Assembly: GCF_027474845.2 (NCBI RefSeq)
Contig: NZ_CP107031.2
Location: 882,501 to 946,500 of the forward strand
Direction: 5' to 3'
Origin: Maribacter aestuarii
GTDB lineage: Bacteria; Bacteroidota; Bacteroidia; Flavobacteriales; Flavobacteriaceae
DNA: 64,000 nucleotides
Shown here: piece by piece, positions 30,550-40,313 of the stretch
Layout of the letters: each line of letters begins with the position of its first letter
Numbering within the stretch: the stretch's first letter is position 1
Translations under genes and position numbers: made by a program
The notes under the pieces: generated by a model
Told to the model about the DNA's origin: nothing
What the model saw: the letters and a program-made list of their open reading frames with translations, nothing else
The model's database searches: none

Positions 30550-31017
30550 ATGGCTTATAACTTGGCTCAGGCGAATATCGCACGATTTAAAGCCTCTTTG
30601 GATAGTCCACTGATGAAGGAATTTGTTGATTTTTTGGAACCGGTAAACCGATATGCAGAAGAAAGCAAAGGTTTCCTTTGGCGACTGAAAGATGAGGAGG
30701 GTCGATCAGCGTCCTACCTTGTGTCTCCGTTCAAGGATGAAATGATGGCGGTAAACATTAGTCTTTGGGAAGACGTAGACGCCTTCAAGAATTTTGTTTA
30801 TGGAAGTGTACACAGCTACTTTCTAAAGAATAAAAAGAAATGGTTTGATATGCAAGGCACCTCCCTGTTTGTAATGTGGTGGCTACCAGAAGGAGAAATA
30901 CCTACGCTGGAAACGGCCAAAGCCAAACTTGACACTTACGAAAAGTATGGTTCCACGCCAGAGGTCTTTACGTTCAGGACTTTTTACGATGCACAAGGCA
31001 ACCTAATAGATTCTTAA
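30550..31017 (+). CDS. DUF3291 family protein
   Basis: 155 residues of the DUF3291 type: LAQANIARFKASLDSPLMKE (about 4-23), FLWRLKDEEGRS, then VNISLWEDVDAFKNFVYGS (about 76-95) and FVMWWLPEGEIPTLETAK (about 116-133). This is an antibiotic-biosynthesis-monooxygenase-like fold by family; role unknown. It is 30 bases upstream of the hydroxylase gene, so probably cotranscribed. Confidence 0.82.
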   Translation: MAYNLAQANIARFKASLDSPLMKEFVDFLEPVNRYAEESKGFLWRLKDEEGRSASYLVSPFKDEMMAVNISLWEDVDAFKNFVYGSVHSYFLKNKKKWFDMQGTSLFVMWWLPEGEIPTLETAKAKLDTYEKYGSTPEVFTFRTFYDAQGNLIDS

Positions 31018-31047
31018 CTTTACAGTATTAGTACAAAAAATAAAATT

Positions 31048-32805
31048 ATGTCAACGGCAACATACGAAAGCAATCCAATATTAGATAAGCTTCCAAAACA
31101 TTTGAAACAATACATAAAACCTCAAAATTATGAGGACTATACGGCTATAAATCAGGCCGTTTGGCGGTATGTTATGCGAAAGAACGTAGACTATTTGAGT
31201 AAAGTAGCACACACCTCGTACCTGGATGGGTTGAAAAAAACTGGGATATCGGTTGACCATATACCCAACATGTACGGGATGAACCGAATTTTGAAAGATC
31301 TTGGGTGGGCGGCCGTAGCGGTCGACGGGTTTATCCCACCTGCAGCCTTTATGGAGTTTCAAGCTTACAACGTATTGGTAATTGCGTCGGATATACGTCA
31401 ATTGGAACGCATTGAATATACCCCAGCTCCCGATATTATCCATGAAGGAGCAGGTCACGCCCCCATTATTGCAAATCCCGAGTACGCGGAGTACTTAAGG
31501 CGTTTTGGGGAAATAGGTTGCAAAGCCGTTTCCAGCGCCAAGGATTTTGAACTGTACGAAGCGGTACGTCACTTATCAATTATCAAAGAAGCGAAGGGCA
31601 CGAGGCCAGAGGATGTTACCAAAGCGGAAAGCCGTGTAGAGGAGTTACAACAGAATATGGGCGAACCCAGTGAAATGGCCCTAATCCGGAACTTACACTG
31701 GTGGACCGTGGAATACGGATTGATCGGTTCGATAGATAATCCTAAAATATATGGAGCCGGTTTGCTCTCATCCATTGGTGAAAGTGCATGGTGTATGACG
31801 GACAAGGTGAAAAAACTTCCATATTCCATTGAAGCCGCTCACACCTCTTTTGACATTACGAAACCACAACCTCAGCTCTTCGTTACTCCAGATTTTGCAT
31901 TTTTGAGTCAGGTATTGGAGGATTTCGCTAACACTATGGCGCTACGAACTGGAGGTCTTGCAGGTATCCAAAAACTTATCGAATCAAAAGAACTGGGAAC
32001 CATTGAACTTAGTACGGGTTTGCAGATATCCGGTAATTTTGAATATGTCATTGCGCATGAGGGAGAGCCTATTTACTTTCAGACCAGTGGCAAGTCAGCT
32101 TTAGCTTTTAGGGAGAAAGAATTGGTAGGACAGGATACCAATCAACATGCAACTGGATTTGGCTCTCCCATAGGGCGTTTGAAAGGAATCAATATCACCA
32201 TTGAAGAAATGAGCCCAAGGGACTTAAAAGCCTATAAAATTTACGAAGGGGAGTTGGTTTCCTTAGATTTTGAGGGAGGAATTAATGTGAGCGGAAAAAT
32301 AGTTACGGGTACTAGAAATCTTCAGGGACAGATTATACTCATCACTTTTGAGAACTGTAAAGTTACACATCAGGGTAAAGTCCTGTTCCAGTCAGATAAG
32401 GAACTATACAACATGGCTATTGGAGAAAAAATTGTATCCGCTTTTAATGGTCCGGCCGACCTCAAAAGTTTTGACCTAATTGACCATGAGCTTAGCAAAA
32501 CGATTTCTAGCCCGGTTGATGAAACGGAAAGTGAATTGGAGAGCTATTATAGACAGATCAGGGAGTTCCGAGAAGGTAAAAATACCACCATTTCAAGAAA
32601 CAAAGTTTTCAAAGAGGTCCGGAATAAATTTCCAAAAGATTGGTTGTTATCCGTAGAACTTTACGAATTAGCGGTTAACAATGGGGATGAGGATTTTGCA
32701 AAGGAGATAAATGAACATCTGGAAACCGTTAAACAGGACAACCCTCAATTTGGTCATTTAATTGATGATGGGTTGTCCCTCATAAAACCAATAGAAGTAA
32801 ATTAA
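31048..32805 (+). CDS. aromatic amino acid hydroxylase (phenylalanine 4-monooxygenase family)
   Basis: 585 residues. The catalytic domain (about 15-320) has the iron site IIHEGAGHAPIIANPEYAEY (His-Glu-xxx-His at about 131-136) plus a later Glu in the helix that follows. It hydroxylates an aromatic amino acid, most likely Phe to Tyr, using a pterin cofactor and O2. Classic bacterial enzymes are 260-300 residues; here an extension of about 250 residues follows (from about 340), known in related flavobacteria. Feeds the tyrosine pathway at 53-59 kb. Confidence 0.9.
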   Translation: MSTATYESNPILDKLPKHLKQYIKPQNYEDYTAINQAVWRYVMRKNVDYLSKVAHTSYLDGLKKTGISVDHIPNMYGMNRILKDLGWAAVAVDGFIPPAAFMEFQAYNVLVIASDIRQLERIEYTPAPDIIHEGAGHAPIIANPEYAEYLRRFGEIGCKAVSSAKDFELYEAVRHLSIIKEAKGTRPEDVTKAESRVEELQQNMGEPSEMALIRNLHWWTVEYGLIGSIDNPKIYGAGLLSSIGESAWCMTDKVKKLPYSIEAAHTSFDITKPQPQLFVTPDFAFLSQVLEDFANTMALRTGGLAGIQKLIESKELGTIELSTGLQISGNFEYVIAHEGEPIYFQTSGKSALAFREKELVGQDTNQHATGFGSPIGRLKGINITIEEMSPRDLKAYKIYEGELVSLDFEGGINVSGKIVTGTRNLQGQIILITFENCKVTHQGKVLFQSDKELYNMAIGEKIVSAFNGPADLKSFDLIDHELSKTISSPVDETESELESYYRQIREFREGKNTTISRNKVFKEVRNKFPKDWLLSVELYELAVNNGDEDFAKEINEHLETVKQDNPQFGHLIDDGLSLIKPIEVN

Positions 32806-33440
32806 ACCACCCTACTTTTTATAAGTTTTATTTGACCATTGTGGTTGGATTCGTGTTCGACAACGTGAAACCATTTGCAATAATTGTTTGTAGGTTGTCC
32901 ACCGAAAAACTTAGTCTCTTCCATTAGCCAACTGTCATCTTTAGTTTTGAGCATGGTCTTTGTGTTATTACGTATTTCACTCAGATGATTGGTATAGAAG
33001 GATAAGGGTTTTCCTTTGAGTTCTTTTCTAGCCCTATTCCCAAGCTGACTTCCAACATCCCACACATCGGTATCCTTTTTGTCAAAATCGCCCCATTCCT
33101 TATAATCAAAAGTATGAATCTGGTAATAGCGTTCGGTAGCAGCAAGATGCATTAACATGGCCCCAATGGAATTGGATTCCTCATCCAATAAAAAATCAAG
33201 TTCTTTCTGTGATATCCCGTCAATAGACCTCAAAACCGTGGCGCGCATCCAATCCATCATTGAAACTAGGATACTGATTTGGTCTGTATATCCTTCTCGT
33301 TTCCCAAATTGATGAATATTACCCTCTCTTAAAGTTGTAGTTTGGGCTAGAGTGATGGTGGGCAATAGTATGCCTACACTAACCAAACTACTTACTTTTA
33401 AAAAATCCCTTCTGTTACTGGTTGGCTTAAATCGTTCCAT
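32802..33440 (-). CDS. Tat-exported DinB-fold protein
   Basis: 212 residues. The N-terminus SNRRDFLKVSSLVSVGILLP is a twin-arginine signal. The mature part has the DinB metal His pattern: HLAATERYY (about 106) and HVVEHESNHNGQI (about 187-199), forming a His-rich site. DinB proteins are usually cytoplasmic, including thiol transferases. Export is unusual. Convergent with the hydroxylase, overlapping by 4 bases. Confidence 0.82.
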   Translation of the reverse strand: MERFKPTSNRRDFLKVSSLVSVGILLPTITLAQTTTLREGNIHQFGKREGYTDQISILVSMMDWMRATVLRSIDGISQKELDFLLDEESNSIGAMLMHLAATERYYQIHTFDYKEWGDFDKKDTDVWDVGSQLGNRARKELKGKPLSFYTNHLSEIRNNTKTMLKTKDDSWLMEETKFFGGQPTNNYCKWFHVVEHESNHNGQIKLIKSRVV

Positions 33441-33525
33441 TTTTAAGTTGTTTTCTTAAATATACAACCTAATGGACAAGTCAACTTATTGCTTTTGAAT
33501 ACTTTAACAGGTAAAACACCACCCC

Positions 33526-34140
33526 CTAATCGTTAATAAATAATTCATGAAAGTCTTTCTTTACCACTTCATTATCGTAGACCAAAGTCCATCCCATGGA
33601 ATTGGTAAGCAAATAAAATTTCTGCAACTCGCTTAACAAACGGTTTTGGGCATTAGTTTTTAGGGACGACGCTTCCACTTTTTTCATCAAGGATGCCTTT
33701 ACATTCCTTTTGATGGTATTATAGTCCCCTGCATCAAAAGGATTTAAATAATCCGCCGTAACATCGTAATATTCAAAATCCGGATTTAAACTAATTTCCG
33801 GTTCTGGAATATAGTCAATGTGTAAAGTTCTGTTTTCCTCATCCAATCGGAATTCGATTTTCGATAGGTCATAGGCAATAGTAACATCCGCGTTGACCAC
33901 CACCAGCGCCTTCTTGTCCGCCCGAAGTAATGGACCGAATAATTCTTTGGAATCCTTGTAGTTATAGACTTCTGCGAAATGACCCTCAGTTACGATCAAT
34001 TTGGAAACATTCTTTATCTGTTGCTGTATTAGCATGGAGTTTTCCTGAAGTATAGATTTCGATTCCTTGTCATCCGAACAGGACCTAAAAATCAAAATTC
34101 CCGCCAATACTACGATAATACCTACTAAAACTCTTTTCAT
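33526..34140 (-). CDS. DUF4230 family membrane-anchored protein
   Basis: 204 residues: an N-terminal hydrophobic anchor (about 4-18), then a conserved domain (about 45-200) with VTEGHFAEVYNYKDSKELFG, ADVTIAYDLSKIEF and YIPEPEISLNPDFEYYD. This matches DUF4230, of unknown role. Monocistronic on the minus strand. Confidence 0.8.
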   Translation of the reverse strand: MKRVLVGIIVVLAGILIFRSCSDDKESKSILQENSMLIQQQIKNVSKLIVTEGHFAEVYNYKDSKELFGPLLRADKKALVVVNADVTIAYDLSKIEFRLDEENRTLHIDYIPEPEISLNPDFEYYDVTADYLNPFDAGDYNTIKRNVKASLMKKVEASSLKTNAQNRLLSELQKFYLLTNSMGWTLVYDNEVVKKDFHELFIND

Positions 34141-34225
34141 CTGTTCAAATTTTATTGTGTTTCAAAGGTCAGATGTTATTCGCCACTGAACACTCGGCTA
34201 GCATCGAGAGTTGTTATGGCTTATT

Positions 34226-35185
34226 TCATGTAGTAAATTCCATGAACGGATACGCTTCTTTTATATAAGCAATTTTATCCTTAAGCGACTTTTGAAACTT
34301 TTGATGCTGTTCCGATGCTGGATTAAAAGCCTTATGGCTGATTCCTTTCTGTATGTCCATCACCTTATCCATCGTTGGATAGACCTCCTCTGAAATCCAC
34401 ACCTCTTTAAATTTCTCCCAAATATAACCGATTGCCAACTCGTTAGGATGAACCATGTCCTGAGCATAGAATCGATAATCACGGAGCTCATCCATCATTA
34501 GTTCATAGGCTGGAAAATAATTTTGATTCCTACCATTTGTAGACAACCGCAGCTGATGAATGGCACTTACCAAATGCGCTTTACTACGTTGATTTTCTAC
34601 AAAACCATCTTTAAGATGTCGAACGGGAGATACCGTAAATATTATCTGCGCCTCTTTATTTAATACTCGAATTTGATTTATTAAATGCTCCAAGGATTTA
34701 ACTATTTCTGAAATGGATAAAATGCGTTTTTCAAATTCCTTCCTAGGCACTTTATGACAATTAGCGACAATTGTATCGGTGTCTAGATGTTGATATACCC
34801 AAGCAGTGCCCAATGTAATACAGAGATGTGTAGCTTCAGTTATTTGCTCATTCGTATGTTTTAAACCATCATTTAGTTTTTGAAGTATTCCTTCCTGTGT
34901 ATTTGCACTTAAAGCTGAATGTGCATCAAAACAATGCCATCGTTCATTAAGAGAAAAAATCTCTTTTGCCGTATAGATTCGCTGTTCTACCGCCCTGTCA
35001 ATAAGATTTTTAATAGCCAAAGGATGAAACAGTATCCCTAAGGGATTCTGTAACGATCGAAACTTAAAGTAGCCTAGCTTATCCCCTATATTTTGAGAGA
35101 AACATGAACCCAATAGCAACAGTCGACTCGAATAATCAATTTGACTATCGGCTTTAGAAAATGGAATTTGAGTTTGTAGTTTCAT
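34226..35185 (-). CDS. GSCFA-domain protein
   Basis: 319 residues, whole length one GSCFA domain. LLLLGSCFSQNIGDKLGYFK (about 23-42) carries the GSCF(A/S) signature; LCITLGTAWVYQH and IIFTVSPVRHLKDG (about 187-200) follow, a GDSL/SGNH-hydrolase-like arrangement. Activity unknown. Downstream of alaS by 48 bases and likely cotranscribed. Confidence 0.86.
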   Translation of the reverse strand: MKLQTQIPFSKADSQIDYSSRLLLLGSCFSQNIGDKLGYFKFRSLQNPLGILFHPLAIKNLIDRAVEQRIYTAKEIFSLNERWHCFDAHSALSANTQEGILQKLNDGLKHTNEQITEATHLCITLGTAWVYQHLDTDTIVANCHKVPRKEFEKRILSISEIVKSLEHLINQIRVLNKEAQIIFTVSPVRHLKDGFVENQRSKAHLVSAIHQLRLSTNGRNQNYFPAYELMMDELRDYRFYAQDMVHPNELAIGYIWEKFKEVWISEEVYPTMDKVMDIQKGISHKAFNPASEQHQKFQKSLKDKIAYIKEAYPFMEFTT

Positions 35186-35233
35186 TTTATTCCATCGTTT
35201 TTAATCTAATGAGCGTGAGGGAACTAGGTAGGT

Positions 35234-37849
35234 TCAGACCATATACGCCTTAGCCTTGGCTAAAGCCTCGGCTATTCCGCCTGGATTTTTACCCCCAGCC
35301 GTAGCAAAGAAAGGTTGCCCACCGCCCCCACCTTGGATATACTTCCCAAGTTCACGGACAATCGTACCCGCGTTCAAATTTTTAGAGGCTACCAATTCTT
35401 TGGAAATATAACAGGATAACAAAGCCTTACCGTTTTGTTCCGTACCAAATATCAAGAATAAATCATCTCTGTTTTGTCCCATTTCAAAACAAAGGTCCTT
35501 AATACTGGCCGCATCTAAATCTAGTTTCTTGGCGAGGAATTTAACCCCATTTATTTCTTCGAGTTCCTCTGCCAAGTCTCCCTTTAGACTTTTTGCTTTT
35601 TCCTTTAATAATTGTGTGACCTGTTTCTTCAATTCTGAGTTTTCTTCCTGTAAACTGCTCACGGCTTTTAGAGGATCCTGGGCATTTCCAAGCACATCCT
35701 TAATTTCAAAAAGTAATTTGTTGTTCTCAGAATAAAAATCTTTTACTGCATCACTTGTAATGGCTTCAATTCTGCGTATACCAGCGGCAACCGCACCCTC
35801 TGAACGGATTTTAAAATGCCATATGTCCGCGGTATTTTTCACATGTGTACCGCCACATAGTTCAATTGATTTTCCAAAGCGAACCGTTCTCACAGCGTCT
35901 CCATACTTTTCCCCAAACAGTGCCATAGCGCCCTCGGAAAGGGCCTGTTGCATCGGAACATTTCTATTTTCCTGTAAGGGTAAATGACCTTCAATTCTGG
36001 CATTTACAAAATCCTCTACCTCCCTGAGCTCCTGGGCGGTCATTTTAGAAAAGTGGGAAAAGTCAAAACGCAAGTATTTTGAATGCACCGCCGAGCCTTT
36101 TTGCTCAACATGGGTTCCCAAAACCTCTCTAAGGGCCTGATGTAAAAGATGGGTCGCGGTATGATTAGCTTCCGTTCGCTGGCGCTGCTTACTATCTACA
36201 ACTGCTTTAAAAGTTCCCTCTAATTTTTTTGGAAGGTTTTCTGCAAAATGGATAATTTCGTTATTCTCCTTTTTTGTATCAATGATATACACAACATCTC
36301 CATCGGCCGATTCCAAATAACCTTTGTCCCCTACTTGACCACCACCCTCGGCATAAAAAGGGGTTAAATTAAAAACCAACTGAAAAAGTTCACCATCCTT
36401 CTTGGAAATGACTTTTCTATATTTAACGATTTTCACTTCAGCCTCCAATACATCGTATCCAACGAACTCCTGTTCCGTGTCCGATTCCAAAACGTTCCAA
36501 TCCTCTTTTGAGACTTCCGAAGCCGATTTGGAACGATTTTTTTGTTTTTGCATTGCAGCATCAAAACCCTCCTCGTCTAATTCGTATCCCTTTTCGCTTA
36601 AAATTAGAGCAGTTAGATCTATTGGGAAACCAAACGTATCGTACAATTCGAACGCTTTGGCACCGTCTACGGTCTTGGCCTTAGAATTTGAAATAATAGT
36701 ATCCAATAAAACCAAACCCTGATCCAGGGTCTTAAGAAAAGAATGTTCTTCCTCCTTAATAACGTTCTCGATTAGTTGCTTTTGTTCTTTTATTTCCGGG
36801 AAAGCCTCACCCATCGTCTGGGTCAATACGTTTACCAAACGGTACATAAAAGGCTCCTTTGTGTCCAAAAACGTAAATCCGTAACGTACCGCACGCCGTA
36901 GAATTCGCCTGATAACATAACCTGCCCCAGTATTACTTGGCAACTGTCCGTCTGCGATGGAAAAGGCCACCGCTCTAATGTGATCGGCGATTACACGTAT
37001 GGCAATATCCGTTTCCTCCTTATCGCCATATGTAGCGCCAGTAATGGTTTCAATCTCGCTAATTAGTGGTGTAAAGACATCCGTATCATAATTGGACTTT
37101 ACGTTTTGGAGAACCATACAAAGGCGCTCGAAACCCATTCCGGTATCTACATGTTTGGCAGGCAGGCTTACAAGTTTTCCATCGGCCTTGCGATTATATT
37201 GCATAAAAACTAAGTTCCATATTTCTACCACCAATGGATGGTCCTGGTTTACCAGACTAGCTCCGGAAACTTTGGCTTTCTCTTCTTTGGACCTAATATC
37301 CACATGTATTTCCGAACATGGACCGCAGGGACCTTGATCACCCATTTCCCAGAAATTGTCCTTTTTGTTCCCCAAGATAATTCGGTCTTCGGGTACAATT
37401 TTATTCCATAATGCGAACGCTTCGTGATCCTTTTCTAGATTATCGGCATCATCACTTCCTTCAAATATCGAAACGTAAAGGCTATCCCTGTCAATTTTCA
37501 AAACATCCGTCAGTAATTCCCAGGCCCAAGAAATAGCTTCCTCTTTAAAGTAATCCCCAAAACTCCAGTTGCCCAACATCTCGAACATAGTGTGGTGGTA
37601 AGTATCCTTACCCACCTCTTCCAAGTCATTGTGCTTACCACTCACTCGAAGGCATTTTTGGGTATCCGCGACCCGAACGTTTTTAGGCTCCGAAATTCCC
37701 AAGAAAAATTCTTTGAACTGATTCATTCCCGCATTGGTAAAAAGCAAGGTAGAATCATCTTTTATGACCATAGGTGCCGAAGGAACTATTTTGTGATTTT
37801 TACTCTCAAAAAATCCTAAAAACTGCTTTCGTATTTCTTTGGAATTCAT
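35234..37849 (-). CDS. alaS: alanine--tRNA ligase
   Basis: 871 residues, full length. The class II catalytic core opens the protein ([37 protein letters not shown]), then the tRNA-binding [11 protein letters not shown] region, the editing domain with [11 protein letters not shown] (about 560-571) and the zinc Cys-His motif [11 protein letters not shown] (about 662-672), then the C-terminal DHHA1 part ending in a Gly-rich [14 protein letters not shown]. It charges tRNA-Ala and edits mischarged Ser/Gly. Confidence 0.97.
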   Translation of the reverse strand: MNSKEIRKQFLGFFESKNHKIVPSAPMVIKDDSTLLFTNAGMNQFKEFFLGISEPKNVRVADTQKCLRVSGKHNDLEEVGKDTYHHTMFEMLGNWSFGDYFKEEAISWAWELLTDVLKIDRDSLYVSIFEGSDDADNLEKDHEAFALWNKIVPEDRIILGNKKDNFWEMGDQGPCGPCSEIHVDIRSKEEKAKVSGASLVNQDHPLVVEIWNLVFMQYNRKADGKLVSLPAKHVDTGMGFERLCMVLQNVKSNYDTDVFTPLISEIETITGATYGDKEETDIAIRVIADHIRAVAFSIADGQLPSNTGAGYVIRRILRRAVRYGFTFLDTKEPFMYRLVNVLTQTMGEAFPEIKEQKQLIENVIKEEEHSFLKTLDQGLVLLDTIISNSKAKTVDGAKAFELYDTFGFPIDLTALILSEKGYELDEEGFDAAMQKQKNRSKSASEVSKEDWNVLESDTEQEFVGYDVLEAEVKIVKYRKVISKKDGELFQLVFNLTPFYAEGGGQVGDKGYLESADGDVVYIIDTKKENNEIIHFAENLPKKLEGTFKAVVDSKQRQRTEANHTATHLLHQALREVLGTHVEQKGSAVHSKYLRFDFSHFSKMTAQELREVEDFVNARIEGHLPLQENRNVPMQQALSEGAMALFGEKYGDAVRTVRFGKSIELCGGTHVKNTADIWHFKIRSEGAVAAGIRRIEAITSDAVKDFYSENNKLLFEIKDVLGNAQDPLKAVSSLQEENSELKKQVTQLLKEKAKSLKGDLAEELEEINGVKFLAKKLDLDAASIKDLCFEMGQNRDDLFLIFGTEQNGKALLSCYISKELVASKNLNAGTIVRELGKYIQGGGGGQPFFATAGGKNPGGIAEALAKAKAYMV

Positions 37850-37899
37850 CTAAAATGCTAAGCTTTTACAAAATTTAACTGTTTGTTAAAAACAATTTT

Positions 37900-37907
37900 T
37901 ATATTTG
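37900..37907 (+). promoter_or_regulatory. -7 element for the M23-MerR-LemA-TPM operon
   Basis: TATATTTG matches TAnnTTTG, 46 bases before the M23 ATG. The nearest upstream TTG is only 14 bases away, so the -33 contact is poor. Confidence 0.45.
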
Positions 37908-37953
37908 TTTGTTATGTTAAAACGAAAGCACAAAAATAGGATAAAATCCATTC

Positions 37954-38931
37954 ATGTCTAAGGTAAAATACTATTACGACCCGGATACACTTTCGTACAG
38001 AAAGATAGAACCAGAAAAATCCAAGCGATACAGAAACATTGCATTTTTCTTCTTGGGTTCCTTTCTTTTTGGTCTTTTGGCCCTGATTTTACTTTTAAAC
38101 ACCAACATTGTAAATACGCCCCGTGAACTTTCCTTACAACGGGAAGTAAAAAACTATGAGCTTCAATTTGAGCTATTAGATAGAAAGATGGGGCAAATTG
38201 AAGAAGTACTGGCCAATATTGAAGACCGGGACAATAACATATATCGGCTCTATTTTGAGGCCAACCCCATTCCGGAAGAACAAAGGCGTGCGGGTTTTGG
38301 TGGAATAAACAGATACAAATCCTTAGAAGGTTTCAATAATTCCGAGATGGTCATTGCTACCACGAAAAGATTGGACATCATTAAAAAACAAATGGCGATA
38401 CAGTCCAAATCCTTGGATGAAATCACCAAATTGGCAGAAGAAAAAGAAAAGCTTTTGGTAGCCATCCCTGCGATACAGCCAATAAACAACGATGACCTTA
38501 CACGAATGGCTTCTGGATACGGTTGGCGCTCTGATCCTTTTACAAAGGCAAGAAAAATGCACTACGGTATGGATTTTACCGCCCCAAAAGGCACCCCCAT
38601 ATATGCCACAGGTGATGGAAAAGTGACTAGAGCGGATAATAATTCATCAGGTTACGGAAAGCATATACGAATAGACCACGGTTATGGTTACCTTAGTCTT
38701 TATGGGCATTTGAGCCAATACAACGTTAAAAAGGGCCAGAAGGTAAAACGCGGAGATCTTATCGGCTTTGTAGGAAGTACTGGACGATCGGAGGCGCCAC
38801 ATTTACATTACGAGGTCTGGAAGGATGATGACCGCATCAACCCTATCAATTTCTACTATGGCAGTTTGTCCGCAGAAGAATTTGAAAATATGCTGAAATA
38901 TGCAAACCAAGAAAATCAATCCCTGGATTAA
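37954..38931 (+). CDS. M23 family metallopeptidase (peptidoglycan hydrolase)
   Basis: 325 residues: one membrane anchor (about 29-49), a coiled coil (about 60-175), and a LytM/M23 domain (about 178-305) with SGYGWRSDPF, the zinc His-Asp in HYGMDFTAPKG, GYGKHIRIDHGYG and the HLHYEVW zinc His near residue 288. It would cut peptide crosslinks of peptidoglycan or act in envelope growth. Its stop overlaps the MerR start (TAATG), so the two are coupled. Confidence 0.92.
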   Translation: MSKVKYYYDPDTLSYRKIEPEKSKRYRNIAFFFLGSFLFGLLALILLLNTNIVNTPRELSLQREVKNYELQFELLDRKMGQIEEVLANIEDRDNNIYRLYFEANPIPEEQRRAGFGGINRYKSLEGFNNSEMVIATTKRLDIIKKQMAIQSKSLDEITKLAEEKEKLLVAIPAIQPINNDDLTRMASGYGWRSDPFTKARKMHYGMDFTAPKGTPIYATGDGKVTRADNNSSGYGKHIRIDHGYGYLSLYGHLSQYNVKKGQKVKRGDLIGFVGSTGRSEAPHLHYEVWKDDDRINPINFYYGSLSAEEFENMLKYANQENQSLD

Positions 38932-39259
38932 TGCAAATTGAACTCCCAGAAAAAAGATATTACGGAATTGGTGAAGTTGCGCGTGCCTTTGATGTAAACA
39001 CCTCATTAATTAGATTTTGGGAAAAGGAGTTCGATGTTCTACAACCAAAAAAAATGCAAAGGGCAACCGAAAGTTCACGCCACAGGATATAAAAAACCTT
39101 CAATTAATCTACCATTTGGTAAAAGAACGAGGTTTCACTTTGGATGGAGCAAAAATTCATTTGAAGGAAGAAAAGCAAAAGACGCTATCCAATTTTGAAA
39201 TAATTCAAAAACTGGAAAGGGTTAAAACAGAGCTTATCAAAATTAAGAATCAACTATAA
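38931..39259 (+). pseudogene. MerR-type transcriptional regulator, -1 frameshift at an A8 run
   Basis: ATG at 38931 begins a MerR DNA-binding domain (YYGIGEVARAFDVNTSLIRF then WEKEF) that fails at eight A (39047-39054). One more A continues it in the downstream frame (NAKGNRKFTPQDIKNLQLIY, then LVKERGFTLDGAKIHLKEE) to the stop at 39257-39259. The restored product is about 109 residues, a normal length for these short MerR proteins. It sits in the middle of a tight operon that would be affected by polarity if truly broken. Confidence 0.83.
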
Positions 39260-39269
39260 CAACACAACC

Positions 39270-39869
39270 ATGAAAAAAGGAATAATTGTACTTATCGTAC
39301 TCGGAGTCATCGCATTTGGACTTTATAAATGGGGCGTTAGCTTCAATAACACTGCCGTAAGCCTTGAGGAAACCGCTACTAAAACTTGGGCCAATGTTGA
39401 GAGTTCTTACCAACGCAGGAACGACCTTATCGGAAATTTAATTAAAACCGTACAGGGAGCTGCTGATTTCGAGCGTGGTACTTTAACCGATGTAATTGAA
39501 GCCCGGGCAAAAGCCACCTCCGTAAATATAGACCCAACCAATATTACTCCTGAACAACTAGCGGAGTTTAACCAAGCCCAAAGTGGATTAAGCGGTGCTT
39601 TAAGTAGACTTCTAGTCACTGTAGAGCGTTATCCGGAATTAAAGGCCAATCAAAACTTTTTGGAACTACAGTCACAACTTGAGGGAACCGAAAATAGAAT
39701 TAATGTTGCCAGAGATCGTTTTAACGCTTCTGTAGAACCCTACAATCTTCACATAAAAAAGTTTCCAAATTCAATTTTAGCCGGTATGTTGAATTTTGAT
39801 GAATTGGCCTACTATAGGTCCGAGGCGGGATCTGAAAATGCTCCTGACGTTAATTTTGAGTTTGAATAA
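39270..39869 (+). CDS. LemA family protein
   Basis: 199 residues with one N-terminal membrane segment (about 4-21) and the long-helix LemA domain: WANVESSYQRRNDLIGNLIK (about 41-60), then NQNFLELQSQLEGTENRINV (about 129-148) and FPNSILAGMLNF. The N-terminus is probably outside, helices in the cytoplasm. Function unknown. Ten bases after the MerR gene and 6 before the TPM gene. Confidence 0.92.
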   Translation: MKKGIIVLIVLGVIAFGLYKWGVSFNNTAVSLEETATKTWANVESSYQRRNDLIGNLIKTVQGAADFERGTLTDVIEARAKATSVNIDPTNITPEQLAEFNQAQSGLSGALSRLLVTVERYPELKANQNFLELQSQLEGTENRINVARDRFNASVEPYNLHIKKFPNSILAGMLNFDELAYYRSEAGSENAPDVNFEFE

Positions 39870-39875
39870 AAAAGA

Positions 39876-40313
39876 ATGTCCAAAGTAGAAGATTTTTTAA
39901 GTGCCGAAGAGGAGCAAGAAATTGTTGAGACCATATTACTTGCGGAGAAAAATACTTCAGGTGAAATCAGGGTTCATATTGAATCACATTCGGAAATAGA
40001 CCATTTTGAACGCGCAAAAGAGGTTTTTCATTTGCTGAAAATGGATAATACCAAGGAAGAAAACGGGGTGCTACTTTATTTTGCCGTAAACGATAAAAAA
40101 TTCGCTATTTGCGGTGATAAGGGAATAAATAGGGTCGTACCGGATAATTTTTGGGAATCTACTAAAGAAGCTATCCAAAGCCATTTTAAGAACGGAGCTT
40201 TTAAAGAAGGTATTATTGCCGGGATATTGAAAGCTGGAACGGAATTGAAAAAGCATTTTCCTTGGATGCAGGGGGACACAAACGAACTAAGCAATGAGGT
40301 ATCTAAAGGCTAG
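39876..40313 (+). CDS. TPM-domain protein, short form
   Basis: 145 residues with a TPM fold: ILLAEKNTSGEIRVHIESHS (about 22-41), LYFAVNDKKFAICGDKGINR (about 67-86) and the C-terminal GIIAGILKAGTELKKHFP. No signal or membrane segment is seen, unlike the next gene. The TPM fold is linked to phosphatase-like or membrane-quality roles in other organisms. Overlaps the next gene by 20 bases. Confidence 0.83.
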   Translation: MSKVEDFLSAEEEQEIVETILLAEKNTSGEIRVHIESHSEIDHFERAKEVFHLLKMDNTKEENGVLLYFAVNDKKFAICGDKGINRVVPDNFWESTKEAIQSHFKNGAFKEGIIAGILKAGTELKKHFPWMQGDTNELSNEVSKG

